Assembly (NCBI RefSeq): GCF_003574835.2
Contig: NZ_CP063196.1
Location: 2,480,001-2,544,000, forward strand
DNA length: 64,000 nucleotides
DNA from: Thermobifida halotolerans
GTDB taxonomy: Bacteria; Actinomycetota; Actinomycetes; Streptosporangiales; Streptosporangiaceae
Direction: 5' to 3'
Part shown: in pieces, positions 6,959 to 15,439 of the stretch
Position numbering within the stretch: the stretch's first letter is position 1
How the letters are laid out: each line of letters starts with the position of its first letter
The notes under the pieces: model-generated
Told to the model about the DNA's origin: nothing
Databases searched by the model: none
The model's input: only the letters and a program-made list of their open reading frames with translations
Made by a program: the position numbers and the translations under genes

Positions 6959-8913
6959 CCGCCAGCCACACCGCCAACACGGCGACCGACTCCTTCGTGG
7001 GAGTCCAGGCCGGACAGATCCACGACTCGACCATCTACCAGGTCTTCCCGAACTCCCCACCGCAGCGCAAGTACGAGGTCGGCCTCAGGTACCTCGACAA
7101 CGGCGTCCCCTCCCAGGCCCGAGCACTGATCGGCGAGGCCGTCGCCGAGGGACACGACAGCGCAGAGGTGCGGTTCCACTGGGTTCTCGCCCTCCTGAGC
7201 AAACGCTCCCTGCACGCGCTCACCACAGAGGAACGCGAGAGTCTCCGCCGGACCTCGGCCGAACTCGGCAGACACCCCGACGACGAGTGGAAACGCGCTC
7301 TGGAGGTGGTCTTCGGTCTGCTCCGCTGCGTGGAGGGGACCGCGGACAACGCCGACACCGCCATCAAGGGACTCCGTACTCTGCCGCGCCAGCAGCACGA
7401 CCAGATCCTTCGCCACCTCGACATGGTGCTCAGCGGAGGCGTCAAAGAGAGTCTGTGGGCCGAAACCTGCCGGGCGGCCGAGAAGGCGAGAACCAGCGAA
7501 GACCGCACCGAACGGGTGTGGGCCTACTTCGAACCTGATCCGATCCCCCCTCGGGTCCGCGATCTCTACAGGAGCGTTCCGCCCAGCGACTACGCCCAGG
7601 CCGGTGCCTGGTCGGCCTTGTTCCTGACCGCAGTTTGTTTCAACTGGTTCCCGCTGCTGGCGACCGCCGACCCGCGTCCGGTGCTCTCCTTCCTTCTGGC
7701 ACTGGCCTCTGGGTACTCCGCGGCCCGCAGCGGTTTCTTCTGGTACTACAACCAGAAGCGCCTGTGGGAGAAGGAGCGCGACCATGCCGCACCGCCCCGG
7801 AGCACCTCCCCTCCCGAACACGGATTCGCCAACCAGATAGACCACTTATTCGAGCATTACTTTGCCAAGTACCGCCCTGTTTCCATCGGCAGGGACGCCT
7901 GGCTCACCAGAACGGCCGGGATACGCCGGACGCTTCGCAACGAAACCGTCGAACTCTACCGGGAGAGCAGGGTCAAAGCAGAAAGGATCGAGTGGCTGAT
8001 CCGCTATCTGGCCCGTGACGTCAGGCGGCGCTGGCAGTCCGGAACGCTGCTGGAACACCGTGAACGGTACAAGGTGGCAACCGCGTCGAAAACCTGGTGC
8101 GTGCTCTCCTCGGCCGTCGCGGCCGCGGCGGTCATCACCCTGACCGTCACAGCATTCCAAACGCACCCGTTCACCGCGGCGCTCACCACGCTCCTCGCCT
8201 CGGTGAGCGCGTGGTTCGCGGTGCCGCTGTGGACCGGCGTCGCCAGCACGCTCCGACGCCGCATCGAAGACAAGAAGGAAACCGAACGCATCAGGGAGGA
8301 GCGCAGCGCCGAGTACCACCGCTGGAAGAAGAAGTTGGATGACATCCGCCCCACCGAAAAGGAGATGGAGCTATGGCTCAACTCCGACCGGACGGTCATC
8401 CTCGACCAGGTCCTCCGCCACCACCGGCTGAAGTGGCATGACATCATCTCTCACTTCTTCCTGCTCTCCCCGGGAAGACCCTGCAAGCAGAAGCGCGAGA
8501 AGAAGGGACAGTGGCGCTATTCAAGATATGAAATCCGAGTGTTTCTGATCACCGAAGAAGGAGTCCGGGAAGTTGTTGTCGACCTCGACTACCAACAGGC
8601 TCGGTCCAGCATCAGAGAGCGGTACAACTTCCGCTTCGACGCCATCTCGTCAGTCTTCGTGGAAGAGGATGAGAAGTCCGGAATCGCTCTGACACTCACC
8701 CTCATGGACGGCACCTCCAAGGAAATCACCTCCCCTCGGGAGGAACCGTTCTCGTACCTTCCCGAAGAAGACCCCGAGGATCTCTTCAGAGGAAACCTCG
8801 ACGCATCGGGGTTCAGCCACTCGATGCGCCTCCTGGAGGGAATCGCGGCCGAGGGGAAGGGATGGGTAGAGCGGCTGCCGGGTGCGAGAGATCCGGCTCG
8901 GTCCTCCCGGTAG
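6955..8913 (+). CDS. Four-helix membrane protein with N-terminal RHIM-like motif, cassette gene 3
   Basis: A 652-aa protein of unrecognised family. The GTG start overlaps the stop of the previous gene (GTGA). Residues 13-27 hold SFVGVQAGQIHDSTI, the same motif as in gene 2. Residues 37-190 are helical and repeat-like, suggestive of a TPR-type solenoid. Two membrane segments follow (about 217-238 and 241-263), then a basic, charged stretch (264-375), two more membrane segments (about 380-402 and 405-430), a charged coiled segment (432-475) and a C-terminal domain that alternates strands (about 520-600). No enzymatic motif is visible. The layout of interaction motif, helical sensor and membrane part resembles membrane-acting effectors of bacterial conflict systems; this is inference. 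A terminator follows at 8961. Confidence 0.8.
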   Translation: MTASHTANTATDSFVGVQAGQIHDSTIYQVFPNSPPQRKYEVGLRYLDNGVPSQARALIGEAVAEGHDSAEVRFHWVLALLSKRSLHALTTEERESLRRTSAELGRHPDDEWKRALEVVFGLLRCVEGTADNADTAIKGLRTLPRQQHDQILRHLDMVLSGGVKESLWAETCRAAEKARTSEDRTERVWAYFEPDPIPPRVRDLYRSVPPSDYAQAGAWSALFLTAVCFNWFPLLATADPRPVLSFLLALASGYSAARSGFFWYYNQKRLWEKERDHAAPPRSTSPPEHGFANQIDHLFEHYFAKYRPVSIGRDAWLTRTAGIRRTLRNETVELYRESRVKAERIEWLIRYLARDVRRRWQSGTLLEHRERYKVATASKTWCVLSSAVAAAAVITLTVTAFQTHPFTAALTTLLASVSAWFAVPLWTGVASTLRRRIEDKKETERIREERSAEYHRWKKKLDDIRPTEKEMELWLNSDRTVILDQVLRHHRLKWHDIISHFFLLSPGRPCKQKREKKGQWRYSRYEIRVFLITEEGVREVVVDLDYQQARSSIRERYNFRFDAISSVFVEEDEKSGIALTLTLMDGTSKEITSPREEPFSYLPEEDPEDLFRGNLDASGFSHSMRLLEGIAAEGKGWVERLPGARDPARSSR

Positions 8914-8960
8914 ACGCCGCCCCCATGCCACCACGGGGTCAGGGAGCGACACGAACGGAC

Positions 8961-8990
8961 GGGGGCCCACCGGTTGTCCGGTGAGCCCCC
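8961..8990. terminator. Hairpin terminator between cassette and ARC gene
   Basis: A 13-bp stem with one mismatch (8961-8973 with 8978-8990) and a TTGT loop sits between the convergent ends of the membrane-protein gene and the ARC gene. It can serve both. Confidence 0.7.
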
Positions 8991-9004
8991 GCGAACCCGT
9001 GTTC

Positions 9005-10759
9005 CTACAGGTACTGGCCGGTGTTGGGCACGGTGTCGATGGAGCGGCCGGAGTCGGCGCCCTTCTTACCCGAGACCAGGGTCCGGATGTAGACGATGCG
9101 CTCGCCCTTCTTGCCGGAGATGCGCGCCCAGTCGTCGGGGTTGGTGGTGTTGGGCAGGTCCTCGTTCTCGCTGAACTCGTCGACGCACGCCTGGAGCAGG
9201 TGCGAGACGCGCAGGCCGCGCGCGCCGTTGTCGAGGTAGTCCTTGATGGCCATCTTCTTGGCCCGGTCCACGATGTTCTGGATCATGGCGCCGGAGTTGA
9301 AGTCCTTGAAGTAGAGGACCTCCTTGTCGCCGTTGGCGTAGGTGACCTCCAGGAAGCGGTTCTCCTCGGACTCGGCGTACATCCGCTCGACCACCCGCTG
9401 GATCATCGCGTTGACCGTCGCGGTGGGTGATCCGCCGTGCTCGGCGAGGTCGTCGACGTGCAGCGGCAGGTCGGGGGTGATGTACTTGGAGAAGATGTCG
9501 CGGGCCGCCTCGGCGTCGGGCCGCTCGATCTTGATCTTGACGTCCAGGCGTCCCGGGCGCAGGATCGCCGGGTCGATCATGTCCTCGCGGTTGGACGCGC
9601 CGATGACGATGACGTTCTCCAGGCCCTCGACACCGTCGATCTCGCTGAGCAGCTGCGGCACGATGGTGTTCTCGACGTCGCTGGACACGCCCGACCCGCG
9701 GGTGCGGAAGATGGAGTCCATCTCGTCGAAGAACACGATCACCGGCGTGCCCTCGCTGGCCTTCTCGCGGGCGCGCTGGAAGACCAGCCGGATGTGCCGC
9801 TCGGTCTCGCCGACGTACTTGTTGAGCAGTTCGGGGCCCTTGATGTTGAGGAAGAAGCTCTTGCCGACGTCGCGGCCGGTCTTCTGCGCCACCTGCTTGG
9901 CCAGCGAGTTGGCGACCGCCTTGGCGATGAGCGTCTTGCCGCATCCGGGCGGGCCGTACAGCAGCACGCCCTTGGGCGGACGCAGCTTGTGCTCGTAGAA
10001 CAGCTCCTTGTACAGGTAGGGCAGTTCGACCGCGTCGCGGATCAGCTCGATCTGCCCGGCGAGGCCGCCGATGTCGGTGTAGGAGATGTCGGGCACCTCC
10101 TCCAGGATCAGCTCCTCGACCTCGGACTTGGGGATGCGCTCGTAGACGTAGCCCGACCGGGGCTCCAGCAGCAGGGAGTCGCCCGCGCGCAGCGGTTCGT
10201 CGCGCAGCGGCTCGGCGACGCGGACGATCCGCTCCTCGTCGTGGTTGGAGATGACCAGGACACGGTCGCCGTCCTCGAGGATCTCCTTGAGCATGACGAC
10301 CTCGCCGACGGTCTCGTAGGAGGCCGCCTCGATGATGTTGAACGCCTCGTTCAGCATCACCTCCTGGCCCGCCCTGAGGTCGTCGATGTCGACCGACGGG
10401 CTCACGTTCACCCGCATCTTGCGACCGTTGGTGAAGATCTCGACGGTCTCGTCGTCACGTGCGCCCAGGAAGACCCCGAATCCGGAAGGCGGCTGGGAGA
10501 GTCGGTCGACCTCCTCCTTGAGGGCCACGATCTGGTCGCGGGCCTCCTTCAGAGCCGAGGCCAGCCGCTCGTTCTTGGCGGTCGTCGCCGCCAGAGCGGT
10601 CTGCACCTCCTGGATCCGGTCTTCGAGCAGTCGCACGTGCCGAGGGGAGTCGGCGAGCTTACGCCGCAGGACGCTGAGCTCCTTTTCCAGGTAGGAGACC
10701 TGAGCCATGAGTTCGTCACGGTCGCGCTCTGCATGACGCTCGTCATCGCGATCGGCCAC
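9005..10759 (-). CDS. arc: Proteasome-associated ATPase ARC/Mpa
   Basis: This is the AAA+ ring ATPase that binds Pup-tagged proteins, unfolds them and threads them into the 20S proteasome. The 584-aa product has an N-terminal coiled coil (about residues 10-85) that binds Pup. Two OB-fold segments follow (about 90-235). The AAA domain has Walker A GPPGCGKT, Walker [11 protein letters not shown] and a sensor/arginine region ending ILRPGRLD. The C-terminus is NTGQYL, the gating motif that docks into the alpha ring. The GTG at 10759 is preferred because GGAGG lies eight bases upstream; the GTG three codons earlier overlaps that site. In most actinobacteria the next gene downstream is dop; here the cassette intervenes. 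Confidence 0.95.
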   Translation of the reverse strand: MADRDDERHAERDRDELMAQVSYLEKELSVLRRKLADSPRHVRLLEDRIQEVQTALAATTAKNERLASALKEARDQIVALKEEVDRLSQPPSGFGVFLGARDDETVEIFTNGRKMRVNVSPSVDIDDLRAGQEVMLNEAFNIIEAASYETVGEVVMLKEILEDGDRVLVISNHDEERIVRVAEPLRDEPLRAGDSLLLEPRSGYVYERIPKSEVEELILEEVPDISYTDIGGLAGQIELIRDAVELPYLYKELFYEHKLRPPKGVLLYGPPGCGKTLIAKAVANSLAKQVAQKTGRDVGKSFFLNIKGPELLNKYVGETERHIRLVFQRAREKASEGTPVIVFFDEMDSIFRTRGSGVSSDVENTIVPQLLSEIDGVEGLENVIVIGASNREDMIDPAILRPGRLDVKIKIERPDAEAARDIFSKYITPDLPLHVDDLAEHGGSPTATVNAMIQRVVERMYAESEENRFLEVTYANGDKEVLYFKDFNSGAMIQNIVDRAKKMAIKDYLDNGARGLRVSHLLQACVDEFSENEDLPNTTNPDDWARISGKKGERIVYIRTLVSGKKGADSGRSIDTVPNTGQYL

Positions 10760-10934
10760 GTCCGCCACCTCCCGTTAAGAGGAAAAATCTATTCCCGAGC
10801 CTACCTACCCAGGCCCCGTTCCTAACCTGTCGATCGTGCCGAGTGTGGGTGACTCCACGCTTTGATCTTGCAAACAACGAGCTCAGACCCGGTATTCGGG
10901 CTGCGGCGTAATGAGAACGTAACGTCCGGTCGCC

Positions 10935-11855
10935 TTATCGTCCCTTGTCCTCCTCGGGCGCCCCCGCGGCCTCGCCGAGAGCCCCCCGGGCGCCCGTGTA
11001 GTCCTGTCCGTAGGCCCCCTTCGCGGGGCGGCGGCGCCGTTCGGGCGCGGTCACGTCGTCGGCGAGCCTGCGGGCGGTGACCAGGAAACCGGTGTGCCCG
11101 ATCATGCGGTGGTCCGGACGCACCGCCAGCCCCTCGACGTGCCAGGTGCGCAGCATGGTCTCGAAGGGGTGGGGCTCGTGGAAGGAGCCGTGCTCGCGCA
11201 GTCCCTCCACGACGCGGGAGAGCTGCGTGGTGGTGGCCACGTAGACGCAGATGAGCCCTCCGGGGTTCAGCGCCTTGGCGACGGCGTCCAGGCACTCCCA
11301 GGGCGAGAGCATGTCCAGGATCACCCGGTCGAAGTCGCCCTCGTCCAGGCTCTCGGCGAGGTCGCCCACGGTGAGCCGCCAGGCCTCGGGTTCGGCGCCG
11401 AAGAACCGGGTGACGTTGGCGCGGGCGATCTCGGCGAAGTCGGCGCGGCGCTCGTAGGAGGAGACGTGGCCGCGCTCACCGGCGGCGCGCAGCAGCCAGC
11501 AGGTCAGCGCACCCGAGCCGACCCCGGCCTCCAGCACCCGGGCGCCGGGGAAGATGTCGGCCTGCGCGACGATCTGGGCGGCGTCCTTCGGATAGACGAT
11601 GGTGGCGCCGCGCTTCATCGACAGGGTGAAGTCCGCCAGCAGCGGGCGCAGGGCGACGTAGGCGATGCCCGAACTGGCGGTCACGACGCTGCCCTCGGGC
11701 CGTCCGATCAGGTCGTCGTGGTCGAGCCGCCCCCGGTGGGTGTGGAACGCCGTGCCGGCGCGCAGGGTGATGGTGTGCATCCGCCCCTTGGGGTCGGTCA
11801 GCTGCACGATGTCGCCCTCGGCGAAGGGGCCGCGGCGGCCGTGGATGCCGGTCAC
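10935..11855 (-). CDS. trmI: tRNA (adenine-58-N1)-methyltransferase, TrmI family
   Basis: A SAM-dependent methyltransferase predicted to make m1A58 in the T-loop of tRNAs. The 306-aa product starts with a small beta domain ([21 protein letters not shown]) and continues into a class I methyltransferase domain. The SAM-binding motif is [18 protein letters not shown] (about residues 105-122), and [12 protein letters not shown] is the acidic catalytic region. The last 35 residues are basic and low-complexity. The start is uncertain: the GTG at 11855 fits the family N-terminus but has only a weak AAAGAGA site. It lies upstream of ARC on the same strand, the usual actinobacterial neighbourhood, and is divergent from ppgK. 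Confidence 0.9.
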   Translation of the reverse strand: MTGIHGRRGPFAEGDIVQLTDPKGRMHTITLRAGTAFHTHRGRLDHDDLIGRPEGSVVTASSGIAYVALRPLLADFTLSMKRGATIVYPKDAAQIVAQADIFPGARVLEAGVGSGALTCWLLRAAGERGHVSSYERRADFAEIARANVTRFFGAEPEAWRLTVGDLAESLDEGDFDRVILDMLSPWECLDAVAKALNPGGLICVYVATTTQLSRVVEGLREHGSFHEPHPFETMLRTWHVEGLAVRPDHRMIGHTGFLVTARRLADDVTAPERRRRPAKGAYGQDYTGARGALGEAAGAPEEDKGR

Positions 11856-11968
11856 TGATGTCGTCTCTTTCGTGGGTCTAGGGTGCTTCGGGCCGGTCGT
11901 CCAGCCTATCCGCACGACCGGTTTGCGGCGTAACCGCCGAAGGACGGGCAGGAACAGGATTAAATACA

Positions 11969-11982
11969 CCTGCCAAGGCAGG
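11969..11982 (+). promoter_or_regulatory. Palindrome downstream of a -10-like box before ppgK
   Basis: CCTGCC-AA-GGCAGG is a perfect 6-2-6 inverted repeat located 25 bp before the ppgK start. It follows a -10-like TAAATA at 11961-11966. It could be an operator or a short RNA hairpin; no -35 box is convincing. Confidence 0.35.
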
Positions 11983-12006
11983 GTGACGAGAGAGGCGGAA
12001 GACCTG

Positions 12007-12783
12007 ATGACGCGTCCCACTTCGCGGATCGGACTCGGCATCGACATCGGCGGCAGCGGCATCAAGGGCGCCCCGGTGGACCTGGACAGCGGGACGTTCG
12101 TGGTCGACCGGCTCAAGATCGCCACCCCCCAGCCCTCCACCCCCGAGGCGGTGGCCTCGGTGGTGGCCGAGATCGCCGCGGCCTTCCCCGACCACGTGTC
12201 CGGGGACTGCCCGCTGGGGGTGACCTTCCCCGCGGTCATCCAGCACGGGATCGCGCGCAGCGCCGCCAACGTGGACCACTCGTGGATCGGCACGGACGTC
12301 GCGGAACTGCTGGCCAAGGCGACGGAGCGGCGGGTCCTGGTGGTCAACGACGCCGACGCCGCGGCGGTGGCCGAGCACCGCCACGGCGCCGCGGCCGGCG
12401 TCGACGGGGTGGTGCTGCTGACCACCCTGGGCACCGGGATCGGGACGGCGCTCCTGGTGAACGGCGTGCTGGTGCCCAACACCGAGTTCGGGCACCTGGA
12501 GATCGACGGCCACGACGCCGAGACGCGGGCCGCCTCCAGCGCCCGGGAACGCGAGGACCTGTCCTACCAGCAGTGGGCCGAGGAGCGGCTGCAGCGCTAC
12601 TACTCGGTGGTCGAGGACCTGCTGTGGCCCGACCTGATCGTGGTCGGCGGCGGGGTGAGCCGCAAGGCCGACAGGTTCCTGCCCCATCTCCGCCTGCGCA
12701 CGCCGATCGTCCCGGCGCAGCTGCGCAACACCGCGGGGATCGTGGGGGCGGCGGTGCTGGCCGCGGAGCGGCTGGGCTGCTGA
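12007..12783 (+). CDS. ppgK: Polyphosphate glucokinase (ROK family)
   Basis: Phosphorylates glucose to glucose 6-phosphate using inorganic polyphosphate and usually also ATP. The 258-aa product has the ROK-family phosphate-binding loop [18 protein letters not shown] near the N-terminus. It also has the PPGK signature [16 protein letters not shown], the glucose-binding [14 protein letters not shown] and a C-terminal [15 protein letters not shown] motif. Length fits the 250-270 aa of actinobacterial PPGKs. The ATG follows an AGAGAGGCGGAAG purine stretch. The gene stands alone and is divergent from trmI. No glucose transporter or other sugar gene is adjacent. Confidence 0.93.
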   Translation: MTRPTSRIGLGIDIGGSGIKGAPVDLDSGTFVVDRLKIATPQPSTPEAVASVVAEIAAAFPDHVSGDCPLGVTFPAVIQHGIARSAANVDHSWIGTDVAELLAKATERRVLVVNDADAAAVAEHRHGAAAGVDGVVLLTTLGTGIGTALLVNGVLVPNTEFGHLEIDGHDAETRAASSAREREDLSYQQWAEERLQRYYSVVEDLLWPDLIVVGGGVSRKADRFLPHLRLRTPIVPAQLRNTAGIVGAAVLAAERLGC

Positions 12784-12934
12784 GCGACCGTGCGACCGGT
12801 CCGGGGGGACGTCAGGCGGCGTCCCCCGCGGGGGGTGTCCGGGTGACCGGGCGCGGTCGGTCCTGTTCGGGGGGATGGGCGGTCTCTCCCGGTCTCCGCG
12901 TCGCCGCCGCCGACTCGGGGAGTCCGAGGGCGGG

Positions 12935-13309
12935 TCAGCCCCGGCGCGGGGCGAGCAGGCCGCGGATGCGGCGGGCCGCGGCGGCCGGTTCGGTCGCCGG
13001 CGCCAGCGGGGTCAGGAAGGGCGCGCCCGCGTCCTGCGGCGGCACCCGCAGCCACCACCAGAGCCGGCCTCGGTGCGGCCGCAGGACGGTGCGCTGCGTT
13101 TTGGCCGTCTCCGCTCCGCCGACGCCGCGGAGCACGGCGTCGACCGCTCCGATCTGGCTGTTCAGCCTCGTCTCCAGCCCCGACCGGCGTAGATTCGCGT
13201 CGAGGGCGCACAGCGCCCGACTCCACTGCGCGTCACCGCGGTGCCCGTCGAACCTGTGGGCGGTCCGGGACTGCGCCGGTGTTCTTCTGGGCGGCATCTC
13301 GATGGTCAC
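12935..13309 (-). CDS. Hypothetical protein
   Basis: A 124-aa protein I do not recognise by family. It is Arg-rich, with a predicted helix in the first half (QWSRALCALDANLRRSGLETRL), a Trp cluster GRLWWWLRVPP around residue 85, and a C-terminal helix ending AARRIRGLLAPRRG. Similar small proteins occur beside HTH regulators in actinomycetes. The GTG at 13309 is chosen because GGAGGGGG stands about six bases upstream; an in-frame ATG four codons later is possible. It is divergent from the leader-ORF/XRE/SLOG group. Confidence 0.6.
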   Translation of the reverse strand: MTIEMPPRRTPAQSRTAHRFDGHRGDAQWSRALCALDANLRRSGLETRLNSQIGAVDAVLRGVGGAETAKTQRTVLRPHRGRLWWWLRVPPQDAGAPFLTPLAPATEPAAAARRIRGLLAPRRG

Positions 13310-13396
13310 TTGCTTCCCCCTCCACTCCGAGGTCTCACGAAGACGGGACCTCTGACTCTTGACTGTGCCCGTCCCGTCACCCAGGAGGAAACCTTT

Positions 13397-13465
13397 ATGC
13401 GCCTCTCGCATGACCGTATTTCTTTTGCAGATAGCCGCAAACCCCAGGTCAAGTCTTTAACCTAG
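13397..13465 (+). CDS. 22-codon leader ORF with TTA codon before XRE gene
   Basis: A short ORF (MRLSHDRISFADSRKPQVKSLT) preceded by one of the strongest ribosome sites in the window (AGGAGGAAACCTTT-ATG). It stops at TAG only four bases before the ATG of the XRE regulator, which has no ribosome site of its own. Its codons are strikingly AT-rich for this genome (ATT, TCT, TTT, GCA, AAA) and include TTA at codon 21, a codon that depends on the rare bldA-type tRNA in actinomycetes. It may couple or gate translation of the regulator. That the peptide itself is functional is unproven. Confidence 0.55.
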   Translation: MRLSHDRISFADSRKPQVKSLT

Positions 13466-13469
13466 GCTC

Positions 13470-14798
13470 ATGCCCCAGCGTGAAGGCACCTTGCCCGTGG
13501 ACTTCTGGACCCGCCCCGCGGTGGCCGCCGCACTGGCCACCTGTGACATGGCGGCGATCGTGGAAGCCGTCCGGCTCGCCCGGGGGTGGTCCCAGGCCGA
13601 CCTGGCACGGACGGTCGGCTACAGCCAGAGCTGGGTGTCCCGAGTCGTCAACGGCCAGCAGTCGCTCACCCTGGACCAGGTCAGGGAGGTCTGCGAGCGG
13701 CTGGGGATTCCGATCCACCTGCTGCGGTTCGCTCCGGCGAGCCCCGTTTCCGGGCCGTCGGCGATGTCACGCCCTCCCGTCGCGGACGCGGCGGGCCGGA
13801 CGAAGGGGGCGGGTCCAACGCGACGTCGAGATTTCACCAAGGCCGTCGCCTTTGCGGCGCTCCCGCTGCCGAACGCCTCGGCGGTGGGAGACGTCGACGG
13901 GGAGACGGTGGCGACTCTGCGCGCCATCATCGGAGGCCAACGCAGACTGGACGCCTCCTCACCGTCCCGCGACCTGGCCAAGGCGGCTCTGGCCCACCTG
14001 GAGCTGTCCTCGCGGACCCTGTTCCGGGCCCGCAGGACCCCCCTCGCCACGGGGATCGCGGCCGCCGCCAGCGAGGCCGCGGGATTCGCCGCCTGGCTGC
14101 ACGCCGACATGGGCGACGTGGGATCGGCGCGCCTGTTCTACCGCCGGGCCGTCGAGCACGCCCGCCAGTCCGACTCCGAACTGCTGCCCGTCTACATGCT
14201 CGGCAGTCTGGCCCTCTTCGAGATGGACTCCGACGACCCGCTGCTGGGGTTGGGGCTGGCCCACGAGGCCGCCCGGTGGCTGGGTGCCGGCGCCCACCCC
14301 ACCGCGCGGGCCTGGCTGTCGTGCGTGCGCGCGCTCGGCCACGCGGGTCTGGGGGACGCCGTGTCCGCCCAGCGGGAACTCGCCTCAGCCGAGGCGGAGG
14401 TGGAGAGTTCCGCCAACACCGGGCCGCCGTGGCCGTGGGTCTTCCCCTTCGACGCGGCCAAGGTCGCCGGTTACCGGGCACTGGCCGCGGTGCGGCTGCG
14501 CCGTCCCCACGAGGCCCGCTCCGCGTTCTCCGAGGCGTTCGCCCGGACGTCCCCGGCTCCCAAGCAGCGGTCGCTGCTGATGGTGGAACTGGCGTCGGCG
14601 CACGCCGACGCCGGGGACGTGGACGAGGCCTTCCGCCTGGCCTCCGAGGCCCTGCGCATCGGGGCGGTCTACCGCTCCGAGAAGGTCATCAACCGGGTGC
14701 GGCGGTTCCGGCGCGACTACCGGGGCCCGCAGGCCCGGTGTGTGAGTGCGCTCGACGAGCAGTTGATGGCCCTGGTCACGGGGAGGCTCGGGACGTGA
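13470..14798 (+). CDS. XRE-family regulator with C-terminal helical repeat domain
   Basis: A 442-aa protein. An N-terminal lambda-repressor-type HTH (about residues 26-82: ARGWSQADLARTVGYSQSWVSRVVNGQQSL) is followed by a Pro/Ala-rich linker. A long alpha-solenoid (about 140-435) contains TPR-like repeats such as DVGSARLFYRRAVEHAR and DVDEAFRLASEALRIG. This architecture is common among actinobacterial regulators that sense an unknown ligand through the repeat domain. It has no ribosome site and is probably translated by coupling to the preceding 22-codon ORF. Its stop overlaps the SLOG gene start by four bases, so the two proteins are made together and probably act together. Confidence 0.85.
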   Translation: MPQREGTLPVDFWTRPAVAAALATCDMAAIVEAVRLARGWSQADLARTVGYSQSWVSRVVNGQQSLTLDQVREVCERLGIPIHLLRFAPASPVSGPSAMSRPPVADAAGRTKGAGPTRRRDFTKAVAFAALPLPNASAVGDVDGETVATLRAIIGGQRRLDASSPSRDLAKAALAHLELSSRTLFRARRTPLATGIAAAASEAAGFAAWLHADMGDVGSARLFYRRAVEHARQSDSELLPVYMLGSLALFEMDSDDPLLGLGLAHEAARWLGAGAHPTARAWLSCVRALGHAGLGDAVSAQRELASAEAEVESSANTGPPWPWVFPFDAAKVAGYRALAAVRLRRPHEARSAFSEAFARTSPAPKQRSLLMVELASAHADAGDVDEAFRLASEALRIGAVYRSEKVINRVRRFRRDYRGPQARCVSALDEQLMALVTGRLGT

Positions 14799-15274
14799 GC
14801 GCGCGGCGTGTCGCGGTCACCGGCCACCGGGGGCTGCCCGCCGAGACCTCACGGCTCGTCACGGTCGGCCTCCGGGAGCTCCTGGCGGCGTTCGGTCCCG
14901 CCCCGACGGGGCTGTCCTGTCTCGCCGACGGCGCCGACACGCTGTTCGCCCGCGTCCTGCTGGAGTCGGGCGGCACGCTGGAGGTGGTCGTGCCCGCCTC
15001 GGGGTACCGCGACTCGCTGCCCGCCGAGCACCACGCCGTCTACGACGCGCTGCTGGCGCGGGCGGCGGCGGTGCGGCGGCTGCCCTTCACCGAGTCCACC
15101 CCCGAGGCGCACCTGGCGGCGGGCCGTCTGCTGGTGGAGTCCTGCGACGTGCTGGTGGCGGTGTGGGACGGCGCGCCCGCCCGGGGCCCCGGCGGCACCG
15201 CGGACATCGTGGCCCACGCCAGGGAGCGCCGCTGCCCGGTGCGGATCGTCTGGCCGCCCGGAGCGCGCCGCTGA
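14795..15274 (+). CDS. SLOG-fold (DprA/LOG-like) nucleotide-binding protein
   Basis: A 159-aa Rossmann-like protein. VAVTGHRGL near the N-terminus, LSCLADGADTLFARVLLE (about 40-57), LEVVVPASGYRDSL, a YDALLARAA helix, AAGRLLVESCDVLVAVWDG and the glycine-rich GPGGTADIVAHAR motif match the SLOG superfamily. That superfamily includes nucleotide-processing and nucleotide-sensing members found in conflict systems. The specific ligand is unknown. The GTG start overlaps the stop of the XRE regulator, so the pair is translationally coupled. It could provide the ligand sensed by that regulator, which is an inference from coupling alone. Confidence 0.75.
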   Translation: MSARRVAVTGHRGLPAETSRLVTVGLRELLAAFGPAPTGLSCLADGADTLFARVLLESGGTLEVVVPASGYRDSLPAEHHAVYDALLARAAAVRRLPFTESTPEAHLAAGRLLVESCDVLVAVWDGAPARGPGGTADIVAHARERRCPVRIVWPPGARR

Positions 15275-15439
15275 CCCGGTCGGGGCGCGTTCTTCGCCTC
15301 GGCCCGCGTGCTGGCACGGTGGCGCTGCCACCACCCGGGATGTGGTGGCCGCGTAACCGCCCCGGCCTCCACCGAGTCCCTAGTTTCGTGTGCTGAGAGG
15401 GAGCCGCCCGGGCTCCCGGAGCCACGAGGAGCCGGTGCG

